Notes: generated by a model not told the origin, from the sequence alone. Shown: positions 1-13,397, numbered from the stretch's first letter. The stretch is DNA of 19,731 nucleotides from Alphaproteobacteria bacterium (GCA_014238935.1 JABAAD010000003.1:1-19731); one strand, 5' to 3'. Translations and numbers: made by a program.

Positions 1-1006
1 GGAATGCGATGCTTCGGTTACCGCCGAAGGCAGCGCTGTGGTTAAGGCACAAAAGCTTTTTGACATCGCACGCGCAATGCCTGAGGGATCGAACATCCTT
101 CTTGAGCTGAAAAACGACGCGCTCACGCTGAAGGCGGGCTCGGCGCGCTTCGTGCTGAGCTCCATGTCTCAAGAGGCGCTGCCAAAGCGCGAAAAGCTGA
201 AAAAGACGAAAGAATTCCAAATCCCTGCTACCGACCTTCTCAAGATGCTCGCTAGCACCTCTTTTGCCATTTCGGACGACGAATCACGCTACTACTTGAA
301 CGGTGTCTACTTGCACTCGCACAAAAAAGAAAACGACGACAAGACCGAATCTAAGTCCACCTTCCGCGCGGTTGCAACCGACGGGCATCGTCTTGCGCGC
401 ATCGAGCTGGAAGTGGACGGGATGAAAGACTTGCCCGGCGTGATTCTGCCGCGCAAAGCGGCACAAGAGCTGAGAAAGCTGCTGGAAGAGGCGAAGAACG
501 AGGTGAAAGTTTCGCTCTTTCAACAAGAGGAAGAGAAGGACAGCGACCTCGACAACACGCGCTTCACGGTGATGGAGTTCGCCTTCGACAAGACGACGCT
601 CACCTCGCGCCTGATCGACGGCAGCTTTCCCGACTACGAGCGCGTCATTCCGAAGGACAACGACAAGACCATGCGCTTTAAGTGCAAAGAGTTCTCCGAG
701 CGTGTCGCCGCCGTGCACTACATGAGCAGCGAGACGACGCACGGCGTTAAGTTCAACTTGACGAAGGGCTCGTTACAAATCAGCGCGCATCACGGCACCG
801 ACGGCGAGGGTAACTACCCGCTGGATGTCGAGTACGACGGCGAGCCGATCGAGGTCGGCTACAACGCCCTCTACCTGCTCGCCATGACGCGCGATGTGAT
901 CCCTGACAATGCGGAGTTCCGCTGGAAAGACCCCGAAACCGCAGCCGTCGTGCGCAACACGGACGACGACAGCGTGCTTTATGTCCTCATGCCCATGCGG
1001 GTGTGA
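1..1006 (+). CDS. dnaN: DNA polymerase III subunit beta (sliding clamp), 5'-truncated by window edge
   Basis: The ring-shaped clamp tethers replicative polymerase to DNA. The reading frame is open from base 2, so the true start lies left of the window; about 334 residues are visible against a family length near 370. Recognisable clamp blocks are the YYLNG strand, VATDGHRLA, the LIDGSFPDYERVIP segment of the middle domain, and the C-terminal YVLMPMRV, which matches the usual end of the protein. Compared by memory with the E. coli clamp there are two charged insertions: one after YYLNGVYL (Lys/Glu/Asp-rich, about 11 extra residues) and one after KVSLF (Glu/Asp-rich, about 15 extra). Both fall at loops. 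It ends with TGA, and recF follows 80 bases later on the same strand. The identification is secure. Confidence 0.97.
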   Translation, partial: ECDASVTAEGSAVVKAQKLFDIARAMPEGSNILLELKNDALTLKAGSARFVLSSMSQEALPKREKLKKTKEFQIPATDLLKMLASTSFAISDDESRYYLNGVYLHSHKKENDDKTESKSTFRAVATDGHRLARIELEVDGMKDLPGVILPRKAAQELRKLLEEAKNEVKVSLFQQEEEKDSDLDNTRFTVMEFAFDKTTLTSRLIDGSFPDYERVIPKDNDKTMRFKCKEFSERVAAVHYMSSETTHGVKFNLTKGSLQISAHHGTDGEGNYPLDVEYDGEPIEVGYNALYLLAMTRDVIPDNAEFRWKDPETAAVVRNTDDDSVLYVLMPMRV

Positions 1007-1036
1007 CCCAAGGGAGAGGCTTGACAGAGCTTGCCC

Positions 1037-1081
1037 GCTTGGCAGGAAACGCCAAGTAAGCTGCTTGGAGAACTTCTTGGC
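1037..1081 (+). promoter_or_regulatory. Possible alternative hairpins in recF leader
   Basis: In the 80-base gap between dnaN and recF, CTTGGC (1038-1043) pairs perfectly with GCCAAG (1051-1056) across a 7-base loop, with a further G-U pair at 1037/1057. A second CTTGGC at 1076-1081 can pair with the same GCCAAG, so the two hairpins exclude each other. The second would loop out the only GGAG (1067-1070) upstream of the recF ATG. A TTGACA hexamer lies at 1021-1026, but I found no convincing -10 at the right spacing. There is no T-run, so this is not an intrinsic terminator. The regulatory role is inference. Confidence 0.3.
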
Positions 1082-1086
1082 AGACG

Positions 1087-5072
<3,986 letters not shown>

Positions 5073-5119
5073 CAAAGCGCTATTTCTCGGAATTGTTTCC
5101 CGCACGGAGAGCGCGTGAG

Positions 5120-5959
5120 ATGAACATCGCGTGGCTTACGGGTGCGGACAGCGCCGTCGGATACTACCTCGCGCTGGAGCTGGCGATTCAGGGTTGGAGC
5201 GTCGTTGCAACGGGCACGGAGCGCAAGGAGTTGGAAAGGCTTGGCGCGCGTGCACGCGGGGCGGAGGGACGCGTGCTGCCTTCGGTCGTGGATTTGTCGA
5301 AGCCCACGCAGGCGATGGAGTGCGTACAAGCCATCGAGCAACAAGTGGGACCTATCACGCACGCGCTGTTCTGTCACACGCCTCCTGCGCAACTGGAGAG
5401 CGAAACCTTTTCGACGGAGCAAGTGAGAAAGGCGCTCGATTCGGTACTTGTCAGCACGGCGCGCGCGATGGAGGCGGTCGTGCCGTATTTTGTCGAGCGC
5501 AGGGTGGGCGTGCTTGGCGTTCTAAACTCGTATCTCGGCTACAGAGGCTTGCCGGGTTTTGCCTGTCATGCCGCCGCGTTTTCTGCGCTCGAAACTTTCT
5601 GCGAAGCGATGCGATTTTCGCTGGAGCCCAAGGGCGTGCGCCTGCTGCTCTACACGCCGGGTCTCTTCGAAGAGGATATGGTGAAAGACATCGATTCGCT
5701 TGCACGCCACGCCACAACCCCGCAGATTTGCGCCGAACAATTCTCCGAACGGCTTGCCGATTGGAGCTTCGAGCGCGTCATTCCCCACCCCCTCTCGTGG
5801 GGCTTTCGCATCTTGCGTATGTTGCCGAACCCTCTGTTTCGTCGCTTTGTGCGCAAAAACTTGCCCGAAAGCCGTGCCATCTTTGCAAAGGTCGAAGAGC
5901 ACGAAGCCTTGTTGCACAGCCTCCGCGAAAAGGCGCAACAAGCAAAAGCACAACAATAG
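5120..5959 (+). CDS. SDR-family-like protein with altered catalytic motifs
   Basis: The 279-residue product has the Rossmann layout of a short-chain dehydrogenase/reductase: beta1 plus glycine-rich turn IAWLTGADSAVG (3-14), then VDLS near 57-60, and a PGLFEEDM segment after the core. The key motifs are degraded. The TGxxxGxG turn reads TGADSAVG. The NNAG position reads CHTP (85-88). The Ser of the triad is kept (S137), but the YxxxK pair reads H150-AAA-F154. Family rules therefore predict no ordinary oxidoreductase chemistry. Nearest fold resemblance by eye is to 3-ketodihydrosphingosine reductase-like SDRs; this is weak. GGAGA at 5106-5110, nine bases before ATG 5120, supports that start over TTG 5093. 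It lies 47 bases after gyrB and is probably co-transcribed. Function unknown. Confidence 0.82.
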   Translation: MNIAWLTGADSAVGYYLALELAIQGWSVVATGTERKELERLGARARGAEGRVLPSVVDLSKPTQAMECVQAIEQQVGPITHALFCHTPPAQLESETFSTEQVRKALDSVLVSTARAMEAVVPYFVERRVGVLGVLNSYLGYRGLPGFACHAAAFSALETFCEAMRFSLEPKGVRLLLYTPGLFEEDMVKDIDSLARHATTPQICAEQFSERLADWSFERVIPHPLSWGFRILRMLPNPLFRRFVRKNLPESRAIFAKVEEHEALLHSLREKAQQAKAQQ

Positions 5960-5981
5960 ACTTCCTCCTGACCCTTGCGCG

Positions 5982-6491
5982 TCACGGCATATGCGAGGGC
6001 AGCTTGTCGGTGCGCTGAACCTCTTTCGTGTCGGTGAGCCTCGCACGCAGAGGCGGCAAGCGCGGCGTTGACTTGGAGGAATCATTTTCTTGTGCCTCTC
6101 CCCAAAGACAGATCTCCAAACCCTGCGAGAAGGTGAGACGCAAACAAGGACCTTCGGCAAGCTCAACGGCGAGAAGATTGGCAAGGCTTGAGGCAGGATC
6201 GCTTTGTGATGTGCTGCGAGCGGCGAGCATCGTCTCGAAACCTTTGTGGCGAGCAGAGACAACCCCCTCGACTTTGAGCTCGCTTGCAACGCGGAAGAAG
6301 ACGCTTTGACGCTCGTCCGTAGCCCGCTCCCAACAAAAGCGGCTCAAGGGCAGGAAGAAACAACCGAGCTTTTTCTGCCATCGCAGCTGCTGGGGAACCA
6401 GCAACGAATCTTGCAACAACCCCGAAAGGATACGAAAGTCCTCTGCGCTCTCTGCAAGCAGTCGCAAGGGTTTCGGCACACGAGTAGCCAC
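5982..6491 (-). CDS. DUF2948 family protein
   Basis: The 169-residue protein begins with the family-like block PKPLRLLAESAEDFRILSGLLQDSL and continues with LRWQKKLGCFFLPLSRFCWE, which matches the opening of alphaproteobacterial DUF2948 proteins. Function is unknown. I see no signal peptide or membrane segment, so it is probably cytoplasmic. The GTG at 6491 is nine bases past the murA stop, and GAGAGA overlapping that stop serves as a ribosome binding site; a second GTG (Val5) is an alternative start. A gene of this family directly after murA is the usual alphaproteobacterial arrangement, which strengthens the call. It is the last gene of the - strand array and ends 22 bases from the convergent SDR-like gene. 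Confidence 0.85.
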   Translation of the reverse strand: MATRVPKPLRLLAESAEDFRILSGLLQDSLLVPQQLRWQKKLGCFFLPLSRFCWERATDERQSVFFRVASELKVEGVVSARHKGFETMLAARSTSQSDPASSLANLLAVELAEGPCLRLTFSQGLEICLWGEAQENDSSKSTPRLPPLRARLTDTKEVQRTDKLPSHMP

Positions 6492-6500
6492 GGGTCTCTC

Positions 6501-7850
6501 TCAAGGGGTCGCGCTTGAAAGAGCGGCGGCAAAGGGCTGCGCCAAACGGCGAGGAGGAGAGGCGGGAGGAGCGGGGGTTGCCACACGCTCGATACGCGCT
6601 CCGCACGAAGAGAGCTTCTCCTCCAGCCGCTCGTAGCCGCGATCGAGATGATGCAGAGCTGCGATGGTCGTCGTTCCGCGCGCTGCCAGCCCTGCGATGA
6701 CGAGGGAGAAGGAGGCGCGCAAGTCGGAGGCGGTAACGCTCGCCCCCAAAAGCCCTCCTTGCGGCGAAAGGCGTGCACGACGCCCCTCGAGTGCTACGAC
6801 CGCGCCCATGCGCTGCAGCTCTTGTAAGTGCATGAATCGGTTCTCGAAAACTTTCTCGGTGATGACGACAGGAGCAAGCGTCGCCTCGGCGAAGCACATT
6901 GCGGCGGTGAATTGTGCCTGAAGATCGGTCGGAAAACCTGGGTGCGGTGCCGTCGACAAGGAGACGGCGGCAAGCGCCCCCTCCCTTGTGATACGCACCC
7001 CCCCCTCCTCCTCTTCGATCGCAACCCCGCAACGTTGCAGATGCTCGAAGAAGATCGCCAAGTCCTCGCGCGGCGGCGTGTCGCAAAGCAGAAGGCTGCC
7101 GCCCGTCGCCGCGACCGCCAAGGCGTAGCTGCCCGTCTCGATACGATCGGCTAGAAGACGATGCGAAGCACTGCCCAAGGGCTTGCCGTCGCTACCTTCG
7201 ACGACGATCTCGTCTCCGCCCTCGCCCTCCAAGTGCGCTCCCATAGCGCGCAGGCAACGACAGAGATCGACAACTTCGGGTTCGCGCGCAACCCCCCGCA
7301 GCCTCGTTGTGCCGCGCGCGCTTGCCGCCGCCATGAGCAGGTTCTCGCTTGCGCCGACGGAGGGAAAGGGAAGATTCAAGTCGCAGCCCCGCAGTCTGCC
7401 GCGCGCCTCGATGTGGCTCTCGCCGATGTGAATGCGCGCACCGAGCTTCGACAATCCCCAGAAGTGCAGATCGAGAGGACGCGCCCCGATACGACATCCC
7501 CCAGGCAGGCAAGCCTGCGCCCATCCGAAGCGCGAGAGCATCGGTCCCAAGAACAGCACGCCCGTTCGAATGTCGCGCGCTGGGTTTTCTTCGCCCTCTT
7601 CGAGTGCACGCGGAGATTGTTCCATGCGCATTTCCAAGACGTTCGGTTCCACCTCTTCGATGCGCGCGCCCAGCGCTCTGAGTGCGCCTGCCATCGCCGC
7701 CGTATCCTCAAGTCGAGGAACATTTTCCAAGCGTAGAAGACCGCCGCTCAAAAGACCGCTCGCCAAAATCGGAAGGGTGGCATTCTTCGCTCCCGCAATG
7801 GAAACGCGACCGGCAAGCGCCGTCCCCCCCTCGATACGCAAGAACGACAT
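6501..7850 (-). CDS. murA: UDP-N-acetylglucosamine 1-carboxyvinyltransferase
   Basis: MurA transfers enolpyruvate from PEP to UDP-GlcNAc, the first committed cytoplasmic step of peptidoglycan synthesis. The product has 449 residues. Visible are the K22-N23 pair in GAKNATLPIL, the active-site loop LPGGCRIGARPLDLH with the PEP-binding Cys119 (the fosfomycin target in the family), GFPTDLQAQFTA carrying the catalytic Asp, and DLRASFSLVIAGLAA near the end. The normal fold is followed by a Pro/Ala-rich tail of about 20 residues (APPASPPRR...), longer than usual. The ATG shares one base with the rodA TGA (TGATG), so translation is probably coupled. The open frame continues upstream, but that part overlaps rodA and is not MurA-like. 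Its C8 tract at 6998-7005 encodes the EGG part of an acidic loop. Confidence 0.96.
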   Translation of the reverse strand: MSFLRIEGGTALAGRVSIAGAKNATLPILASGLLSGGLLRLENVPRLEDTAAMAGALRALGARIEEVEPNVLEMRMEQSPRALEEGEENPARDIRTGVLFLGPMLSRFGWAQACLPGGCRIGARPLDLHFWGLSKLGARIHIGESHIEARGRLRGCDLNLPFPSVGASENLLMAAASARGTTRLRGVAREPEVVDLCRCLRAMGAHLEGEGGDEIVVEGSDGKPLGSASHRLLADRIETGSYALAVAATGGSLLLCDTPPREDLAIFFEHLQRCGVAIEEEEGGVRITREGALAAVSLSTAPHPGFPTDLQAQFTAAMCFAEATLAPVVITEKVFENRFMHLQELQRMGAVVALEGRRARLSPQGGLLGASVTASDLRASFSLVIAGLAARGTTTIAALHHLDRGYERLEEKLSSCGARIERVATPAPPASPPRRLAQPFAAALSSATP

Positions 7851-8953
7851 CAGGTGCGATCCAGCCATTCGGTGCGGTGAACATAGACATTCGCAACTAA
7901 CCCCAGAGCAATCATCACGGTCAGCATCGCCGAGCCTCCGTACGAAACTAACGGCAGAGGCACGCCGACAACAGGCAAAAGGTTCATCACCATTCCCAAA
8001 TTGACGAAGATGTACAAGAAGAGCATCGCAGCAAGCCCCACGCTCAGCACGCGTCCGAAGACATGCTTGCAAGAGAGGGCTGTGCCCATGCACAGCGAAA
8101 GCAGAACGATGTAGAGACCGATCAAAAGGCAACCGCCGAAGAATCCCAGCTCTTCTGCAAACATGGCAAAGACGAAGTCGGTGTGCTTCTCGGGAAGGAA
8201 GTTGAGATGTCCCTGAGTGCCTTGGAAGAGCCCTTTGCCGAACACCCCTCCCGATCCCAAAGCGATCTTCGATTGCACGATATGGTAGCTGCTGCCAAGG
8301 GGGTCGCTCTCAGGGTTGAGAAAACTCCATACGCGCTGCTTTTGGTAGGGCTTGAGAAAAGTCCACAAGACGGGCACCGAGAGGAGCGTAGCCCCTCCCC
8401 CGACAAGAAAAAAGACCATCCGCAAGCCCGTTGCAAACAATGCCGCGATTCCCGTCATCAGAAGGATGAGCGCGGTACCCAAATCGGGTTGTCGCAAGAT
8501 CAACAGGGTGGGCATCATGATGACGAGCAGGGCGAGAAACAAGAAGGCGAACTCGCTACCGCCTCTGGCGGCGTAGCCGTTTGCCAAGCGCGCGAGCGTG
8601 AGAACGAGGGCGACCTTGGCGAACTCGGAGGGTTGGACGACAACGCCGAGGTCGAGCCAACGCGCTCCCCCCTTTGCGCTGACGCTGTTGGGAGCGTACA
8701 GCGTTGCCAGCAACAACAACAAGACGAACGCATAGAAGAAGTATGCCGCCTTGAACCACAATCGGATGTCGGTCAAGGCAACGACGAGCACAAGCCCTAT
8801 TCCGAAAGCGAGTCGAAAAGCGTGGTTGGAAGCCCAGGGCTGCCACGCGTTCGGAGCGGCAGAATAGAGCATGGCGACACCGATACTGCCGACGGCAAGC
8901 GCCGCCAGCACGAGCACATAGGGAAAACGTTGCAATTTGAGAAGAAGGCGCAC
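7850..8953 (-). CDS. rodA: Rod shape-determining SEDS glycosyltransferase RodA
   Basis: RodA is the SEDS-family peptidoglycan glycosyltransferase that works with PBP2 in the elongasome. The protein is polytopic, with about ten hydrophobic segments. Family marks are ARWLDLG, QPSEFAK, LRQPDLGTA, the loop LNFLPEKHTDFVFA with the catalytic Asp (residue 259 from this start), and the C-terminal GVPLPLVSYGGSAM. I chose GTG 8953, four bases after the mrdA stop, because MRLLLKLQRFPYVLVL gives a family-typical N-terminus and 367 residues. ATG 9040 (396 residues) and TTG 9091 would overlap mrdA by 83 or more bases; neither has a Shine-Dalgarno. The ribosome binding site for GTG is also poor, so coupling to mrdA is likely. 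Confidence 0.94.
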   Translation of the reverse strand: MRLLLKLQRFPYVLVLAALAVGSIGVAMLYSAAPNAWQPWASNHAFRLAFGIGLVLVVALTDIRLWFKAAYFFYAFVLLLLLATLYAPNSVSAKGGARWLDLGVVVQPSEFAKVALVLTLARLANGYAARGGSEFAFLFLALLVIMMPTLLILRQPDLGTALILLMTGIAALFATGLRMVFFLVGGGATLLSVPVLWTFLKPYQKQRVWSFLNPESDPLGSSYHIVQSKIALGSGGVFGKGLFQGTQGHLNFLPEKHTDFVFAMFAEELGFFGGCLLIGLYIVLLSLCMGTALSCKHVFGRVLSVGLAAMLFLYIFVNLGMVMNLLPVVGVPLPLVSYGGSAMLTVMIALGLVANVYVHRTEWLDRT

Positions 8954-8957
8954 CTTG

Positions 8958-10826
8958 TCATCCGAGGTTTTGTTCGGGTTGTGGTTTTCGGTAAGAAGGT
9001 TCCAAAGTTTTTTGAGCAAAATCGAGGAAGTCTCTTGCATAAGGAGCAGCGACGCGCGATCCGCTGCCGCCGTGCTCGACGATGATCGCAACAGCCCACT
9101 GCGGAGCAGCTACAGGAGCGTAGCCCGCAAACATGGCATGGTCGCGCTTCAACCACGGCAGATCGGCATTGCGCAAGATGCCCTGCTGACGCTCGCTTCG
9201 AGAGATTCGTCTCACTTGAGAGGTACCCGTCTTGCCCGCCATCGCGCGTGCGACACCACGGATGCGTGTAGCGTAAGCAGTTCCGCGAGGATGATTGACG
9301 ACCTCGTCCAAGGCGGCACGCAACACTGCCAGCGAAGACTTTGCAACGCCCAACGAGCGGAAGGGCGACTCTCCCGTTGCAAAAAGGCGCTTGCGCGAAT
9401 CGGGAAGAAAGGTGATTCTGGGCTCGATGGCAAAGCCTCCGTTTGCAATTCGCGCCATCTGCACCGCCATCTGCACCGGCGTCGCCAAGACATAGCCCTG
9501 CCCGATGGCACTCAACAACGTGTCGCTGACTCGCCACGGCTGTCCCATTTTGCGCAGTTTCCACGCCTTGCTCGGCAAGATTCCGCTGCGCACATCGGGC
9601 AGGTCCAAATCGAGCTTGCGACCGTAGCCCAAGAGTTGCGCGTACTTGTTGATCGTCGAGATGCCGAGCGAGAGCGCGACACGATAGAACCACACATCAC
9701 AGGACTCGCGCAATGCCTCGATCATGGCGAGCGAACCGTGTCCTGAACGCTTCCAGCAATGGAAACCTCGCCTGCCGTGTTGAATGCGTCCGTGGCAAGT
9801 GTAGCGCGTCGTCGTGGGAATGCCGCGCTCCAGGGCTGCGAGCATGACGGCAATCTTGAAGATCGAACCCGGCGCATAAGCACCGCCGACGATCTTGTTG
9901 ATCAGCGGAAAGTGCGGATGCGACGACAGACTCTGCCACGAAGCACGGTCGATCCCTTGAGAAAAAAGATTCGGATCGTACGAAGGCACCGACACACCGC
10001 CAACCATCTCGCCGGTGTGGACATCCAAAACGACCGCCGCCGCACGCTTCTCCGCAGCAAGACGCTTGGTCATAAACTCTTGCAGTCGCATGTCGAGGCT
10101 GAGCCAAAGCTCGCGACCGTGCTGCGGCGTGAGACGAGACACCTCCGCGACACGCTGTCCTCGCGCGTTGACCTCGTAGCGACTCTCGCCGCCCAAACCC
10201 CGCAAACTCTCCTCGTAGCGGCGCTCCGCACCGCTCTTGCCGACGATGAAGCCGGGAAGGTGGTAGAGCGCGTGTCTTTTCACCTCGCGTTTCGAAGGAC
10301 GCGCAACATAACCCACGATGTGCGCTGCCGTCTTGCGGTACGGATAGATGCGCTGTTCGCCCAAGTGAATGTTGACACCGCGCAAATCTCCCGTACGCGC
10401 CTCGATACGCGTCACTTCCGCCCAGCTCAAGTCGCGCCGCACTTCGTAGGGAACGAAACGTTGCGAGGTACGCGATCGACGACGCATCTCCTCTATCTTC
10501 TTCGAAGGCAGCGTCGTGATCGCTTGCAGGCGCACCAGCGCCGCATCCAAATCGTGGATACGATCCAGCATCACATAGAGATTGTACTTCGGCAGGTTGT
10601 GGGCGAGAACTTCGCCTTCTCGATCGAAGATGCGCCCGCGACGCGGCGGCAGCAGATCTACCTGCGTGCGGTTGCGATCCGAGAGCTGTCGATAGTGCGA
10701 CGACTGCACCAACTGCAGCCAGCCGAGCCTGCCGAGAAGCAGCGCAAGCAGAGCGATCTGCCCGCCGCCCAACAAAACGGCACGACGGCTAAACACTTCT
10801 TCTTGTGATCGCTCTCCTTTCTTCAT
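8958..10826 (-). CDS. mrdA: Penicillin-binding protein 2 (elongation transpeptidase)
   Basis: This class B PBP cross-links nascent glycan made by RodA along the cylinder wall. The 622-residue protein has a short cytoplasmic N-terminus, one membrane anchor at about 16-40, a PBP dimer domain beginning with RNRTQVDLLPPRRGRIFDR, and a transpeptidase domain with the active-site S321-x-x-K324 (PGSIFK), S375-C-D377 in the SxN position, and K532-T-G (GKTGTSQ). All expected motifs are present and length is normal. ATG 10826 has GAGGGA a few bases upstream. The VQMAVQMA segment is encoded by two identical 12-base units (9454-9477), but the protein length there is normal. It follows mreD by 31 bases. 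Confidence 0.96.
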   Translation of the reverse strand: MKKGERSQEEVFSRRAVLLGGGQIALLALLLGRLGWLQLVQSSHYRQLSDRNRTQVDLLPPRRGRIFDREGEVLAHNLPKYNLYVMLDRIHDLDAALVRLQAITTLPSKKIEEMRRRSRTSQRFVPYEVRRDLSWAEVTRIEARTGDLRGVNIHLGEQRIYPYRKTAAHIVGYVARPSKREVKRHALYHLPGFIVGKSGAERRYEESLRGLGGESRYEVNARGQRVAEVSRLTPQHGRELWLSLDMRLQEFMTKRLAAEKRAAAVVLDVHTGEMVGGVSVPSYDPNLFSQGIDRASWQSLSSHPHFPLINKIVGGAYAPGSIFKIAVMLAALERGIPTTTRYTCHGRIQHGRRGFHCWKRSGHGSLAMIEALRESCDVWFYRVALSLGISTINKYAQLLGYGRKLDLDLPDVRSGILPSKAWKLRKMGQPWRVSDTLLSAIGQGYVLATPVQMAVQMARIANGGFAIEPRITFLPDSRKRLFATGESPFRSLGVAKSSLAVLRAALDEVVNHPRGTAYATRIRGVARAMAGKTGTSQVRRISRSERQQGILRNADLPWLKRDHAMFAGYAPVAAPQWAVAIIVEHGGSGSRVAAPYARDFLDFAQKTLEPSYRKPQPEQNLG

Positions 10827-10857
10827 AGCATCCCTCGTCTTCGCAAAACCTTCCCCT

Positions 10858-11352
10858 TCACGAAGCGAGCAGATTTCGTTCTGTCTTTTGCAGCACCAAA
10901 GCCACGAAAGGATAGACCAAAGGCGCGCTACCCCATCCCCACAAGACCTCCCAGCTGCCCGACAAGCCTCGCCCTTGGACGAGCAACAACACGGCGAGCA
11001 TCGAAGGCACGACGAAGGATAGCAAAGCGTAATGCAAAGTCAAAGAGGCAATTCTGCTCTGCTGGACGGCGAAGGCGGTCGAGCGCGCGCAGGCGTAGAA
11101 GGCGACCCACAGGAACGCGTGCAGTCCGAACGGCGTTGCCACCAGCATGTCTTGTCCGATGCCGAGCGCAAAGACAAGCCAAGGCGGCATGAAGAGGGGT
11201 TGAGGAACGCTCCAATAGTGTATGGCGAGCAAGGGGACGAAAGCTGCCGTCAGAGGAAAGCTCGCCGAAAGCGCAAGCGCGACCACCATCGTCAAGACAA
11301 CGCTCGCGACGGGAAGGAGGTGGCGCAACCACGAAGAGAGAAAGGCACGCAT
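10858..11352 (-). CDS. mreD: Rod shape-determining membrane protein MreD
   Basis: The 164-residue protein is almost entirely hydrophobic, with about five membrane segments, the normal size and layout for MreD. The LGIGQDMLVATPFGLHAFLWV segment corresponds to the family's G-x-x-x-D-x-L...P-x-G motif. It is the inner-membrane partner of MreC in the elongasome. The ATG at 11352 is 21 bases after the mreC stop and has GAG close upstream. Sequence identity in MreD is always low, so the position between mreC and mrdA carries much of the weight. Confidence 0.88.
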   Translation of the reverse strand: MRAFLSSWLRHLLPVASVVLTMVVALALSASFPLTAAFVPLLAIHYWSVPQPLFMPPWLVFALGIGQDMLVATPFGLHAFLWVAFYACARSTAFAVQQSRIASLTLHYALLSFVVPSMLAVLLLVQGRGLSGSWEVLWGWGSAPLVYPFVALVLQKTERNLLAS

Positions 11353-11373
11353 GATCTCGAACGAAGGGTTGGC

Positions 11374-12219
11374 TCAAGGGGTGTCGAGAAGCGACTTGTA
11401 TGCGACCAAATCGACGGTTGTCAGCACATTGGGTTCCACCCTCAGCGCGACCTCCATCCGATTGTCCTTCGAGCGCACGACATGTCCGACAGGAATGTCG
11501 GGCGGCAGCAACCCTGCGTCTCCCGAAGTGACGACGGAGGAACGCACGGCGATCTGCTCGCTTCCGTGCAAGAAGAGGAGCGTCAAGTTTTCCATGCCTT
11601 GTCCTGCCAGCAAGGCACGCTGTCCGCTGCCCGCGATCTTGACGGCGATACGGCTCTGCGGGTCGCGCAGCAGACGGACGCGAGCGCTGCGTGCACCGAC
11701 GGAGGTGACGATTCCCACCAAAGCACCGCGCGAGAGGGCAAGGCTGCCAAAAGTTATGCCTTGTCTTCTTCCTACATTGACGAGCACATTGTGGGCGAAC
11801 GATCCTCGTGCCCTCGACAAGACGCGTCCCACCTCGCGCGTTGCAAAAAGGTTGGACGAATCAACTCGATACTGCAACATGGCACGCAGCCTGCGGTTTT
11901 CTTCTTCCAACAAGCTAGCGTAGTCGCGCAGAAACAAGAGCGATTCGTAGTCTTGCAACAGAAGGCGATGCTTTTCTTCGATATTTTGCAAGGAAGAGAA
12001 TCGCACGAGCCTCTTGGAGACGGCGCGAAAGGGCGTCGCCACCCTCTCGACGCTGCCCGCGACGAAATCTTGAAGAGGAGCGTGTCCCGGCAGAACTCTT
12101 GAGAGGCGCGGCGAGACCAAAAAGAGCAACACGAGAGAGACGAGCAAAAGCCCCAGCAACACGATGCGCGCCCGCCTCGACAGCATCGCCACAGGAGCCA
12201 AGAAGGAATGACCGCGCAT
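11374..12219 (-). CDS. mreC: Rod shape-determining protein MreC
   Basis: MreC is a bitopic periplasmic scaffold that links MreB/MreD to PBP2. From ATG 12219 the product has 281 residues: a basic cytoplasmic start, one membrane segment at about 19-36, a coiled coil at about 74-117 (SLQNIEEKHRLLLQDYESLL onwards), then the beta-rich core with VGRVLSR, NVGRRQGITFG and SSVVTSGDAGLLPPDIPVG. These blocks are typical. The open frame reaches further upstream (12333), but that start would overlap mreB. No Shine-Dalgarno is present; the 25 bases before the ATG are pure pyrimidine on the coding strand. ATG 12186 is an alternative start that leaves a very short cytoplasmic tail. Confidence 0.92.
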   Translation of the reverse strand: MRGHSFLAPVAMLSRRARIVLLGLLLVSLVLLFLVSPRLSRVLPGHAPLQDFVAGSVERVATPFRAVSKRLVRFSSLQNIEEKHRLLLQDYESLLFLRDYASLLEEENRRLRAMLQYRVDSSNLFATREVGRVLSRARGSFAHNVLVNVGRRQGITFGSLALSRGALVGIVTSVGARSARVRLLRDPQSRIAVKIAGSGQRALLAGQGMENLTLLFLHGSEQIAVRSSVVTSGDAGLLPPDIPVGHVVRSKDNRMEVALRVEPNVLTTVDLVAYKSLLDTP

Positions 12220-12244
12220 GGAGAGAAGGAGAGGGAAGGAGAGG
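12220..12244 (-). other. 25-base polypyrimidine tract abutting mreC start
   Basis: On the coding (-) strand, all 25 bases before the mreC ATG are C or T; the + strand is all purine. It replaces the place where a Shine-Dalgarno sequence would be. It may serve S1-dependent initiation or form unusual DNA structure; both are inference. Confidence 0.7.
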
Positions 12245-12257
12245 TCTGTCTCGACCG

Positions 12258-13397
<1,140 letters not shown>

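Noticed and set aside
7851..8132. Upstream extension of the murA open frame
   Set aside because: It lies within the C-terminal coding region of rodA and is not MurA-like; the ATG at 7850 gives the family start.
9454..9477. Perfect 12-bp tandem repeat in mrdA
   Set aside because: It encodes VQMAVQMA at a place where PBP2 proteins have the same length, so it is not an expansion; convergence of codons is enough.
8063..10808. Two long + strand frames (8063-9085 and 9759-10808) opposite rodA and mrdA
   Set aside because: The products are charged, low in hydrophobic content and unlike any family; the opposite strand has complete motif sets for RodA and PBP2.
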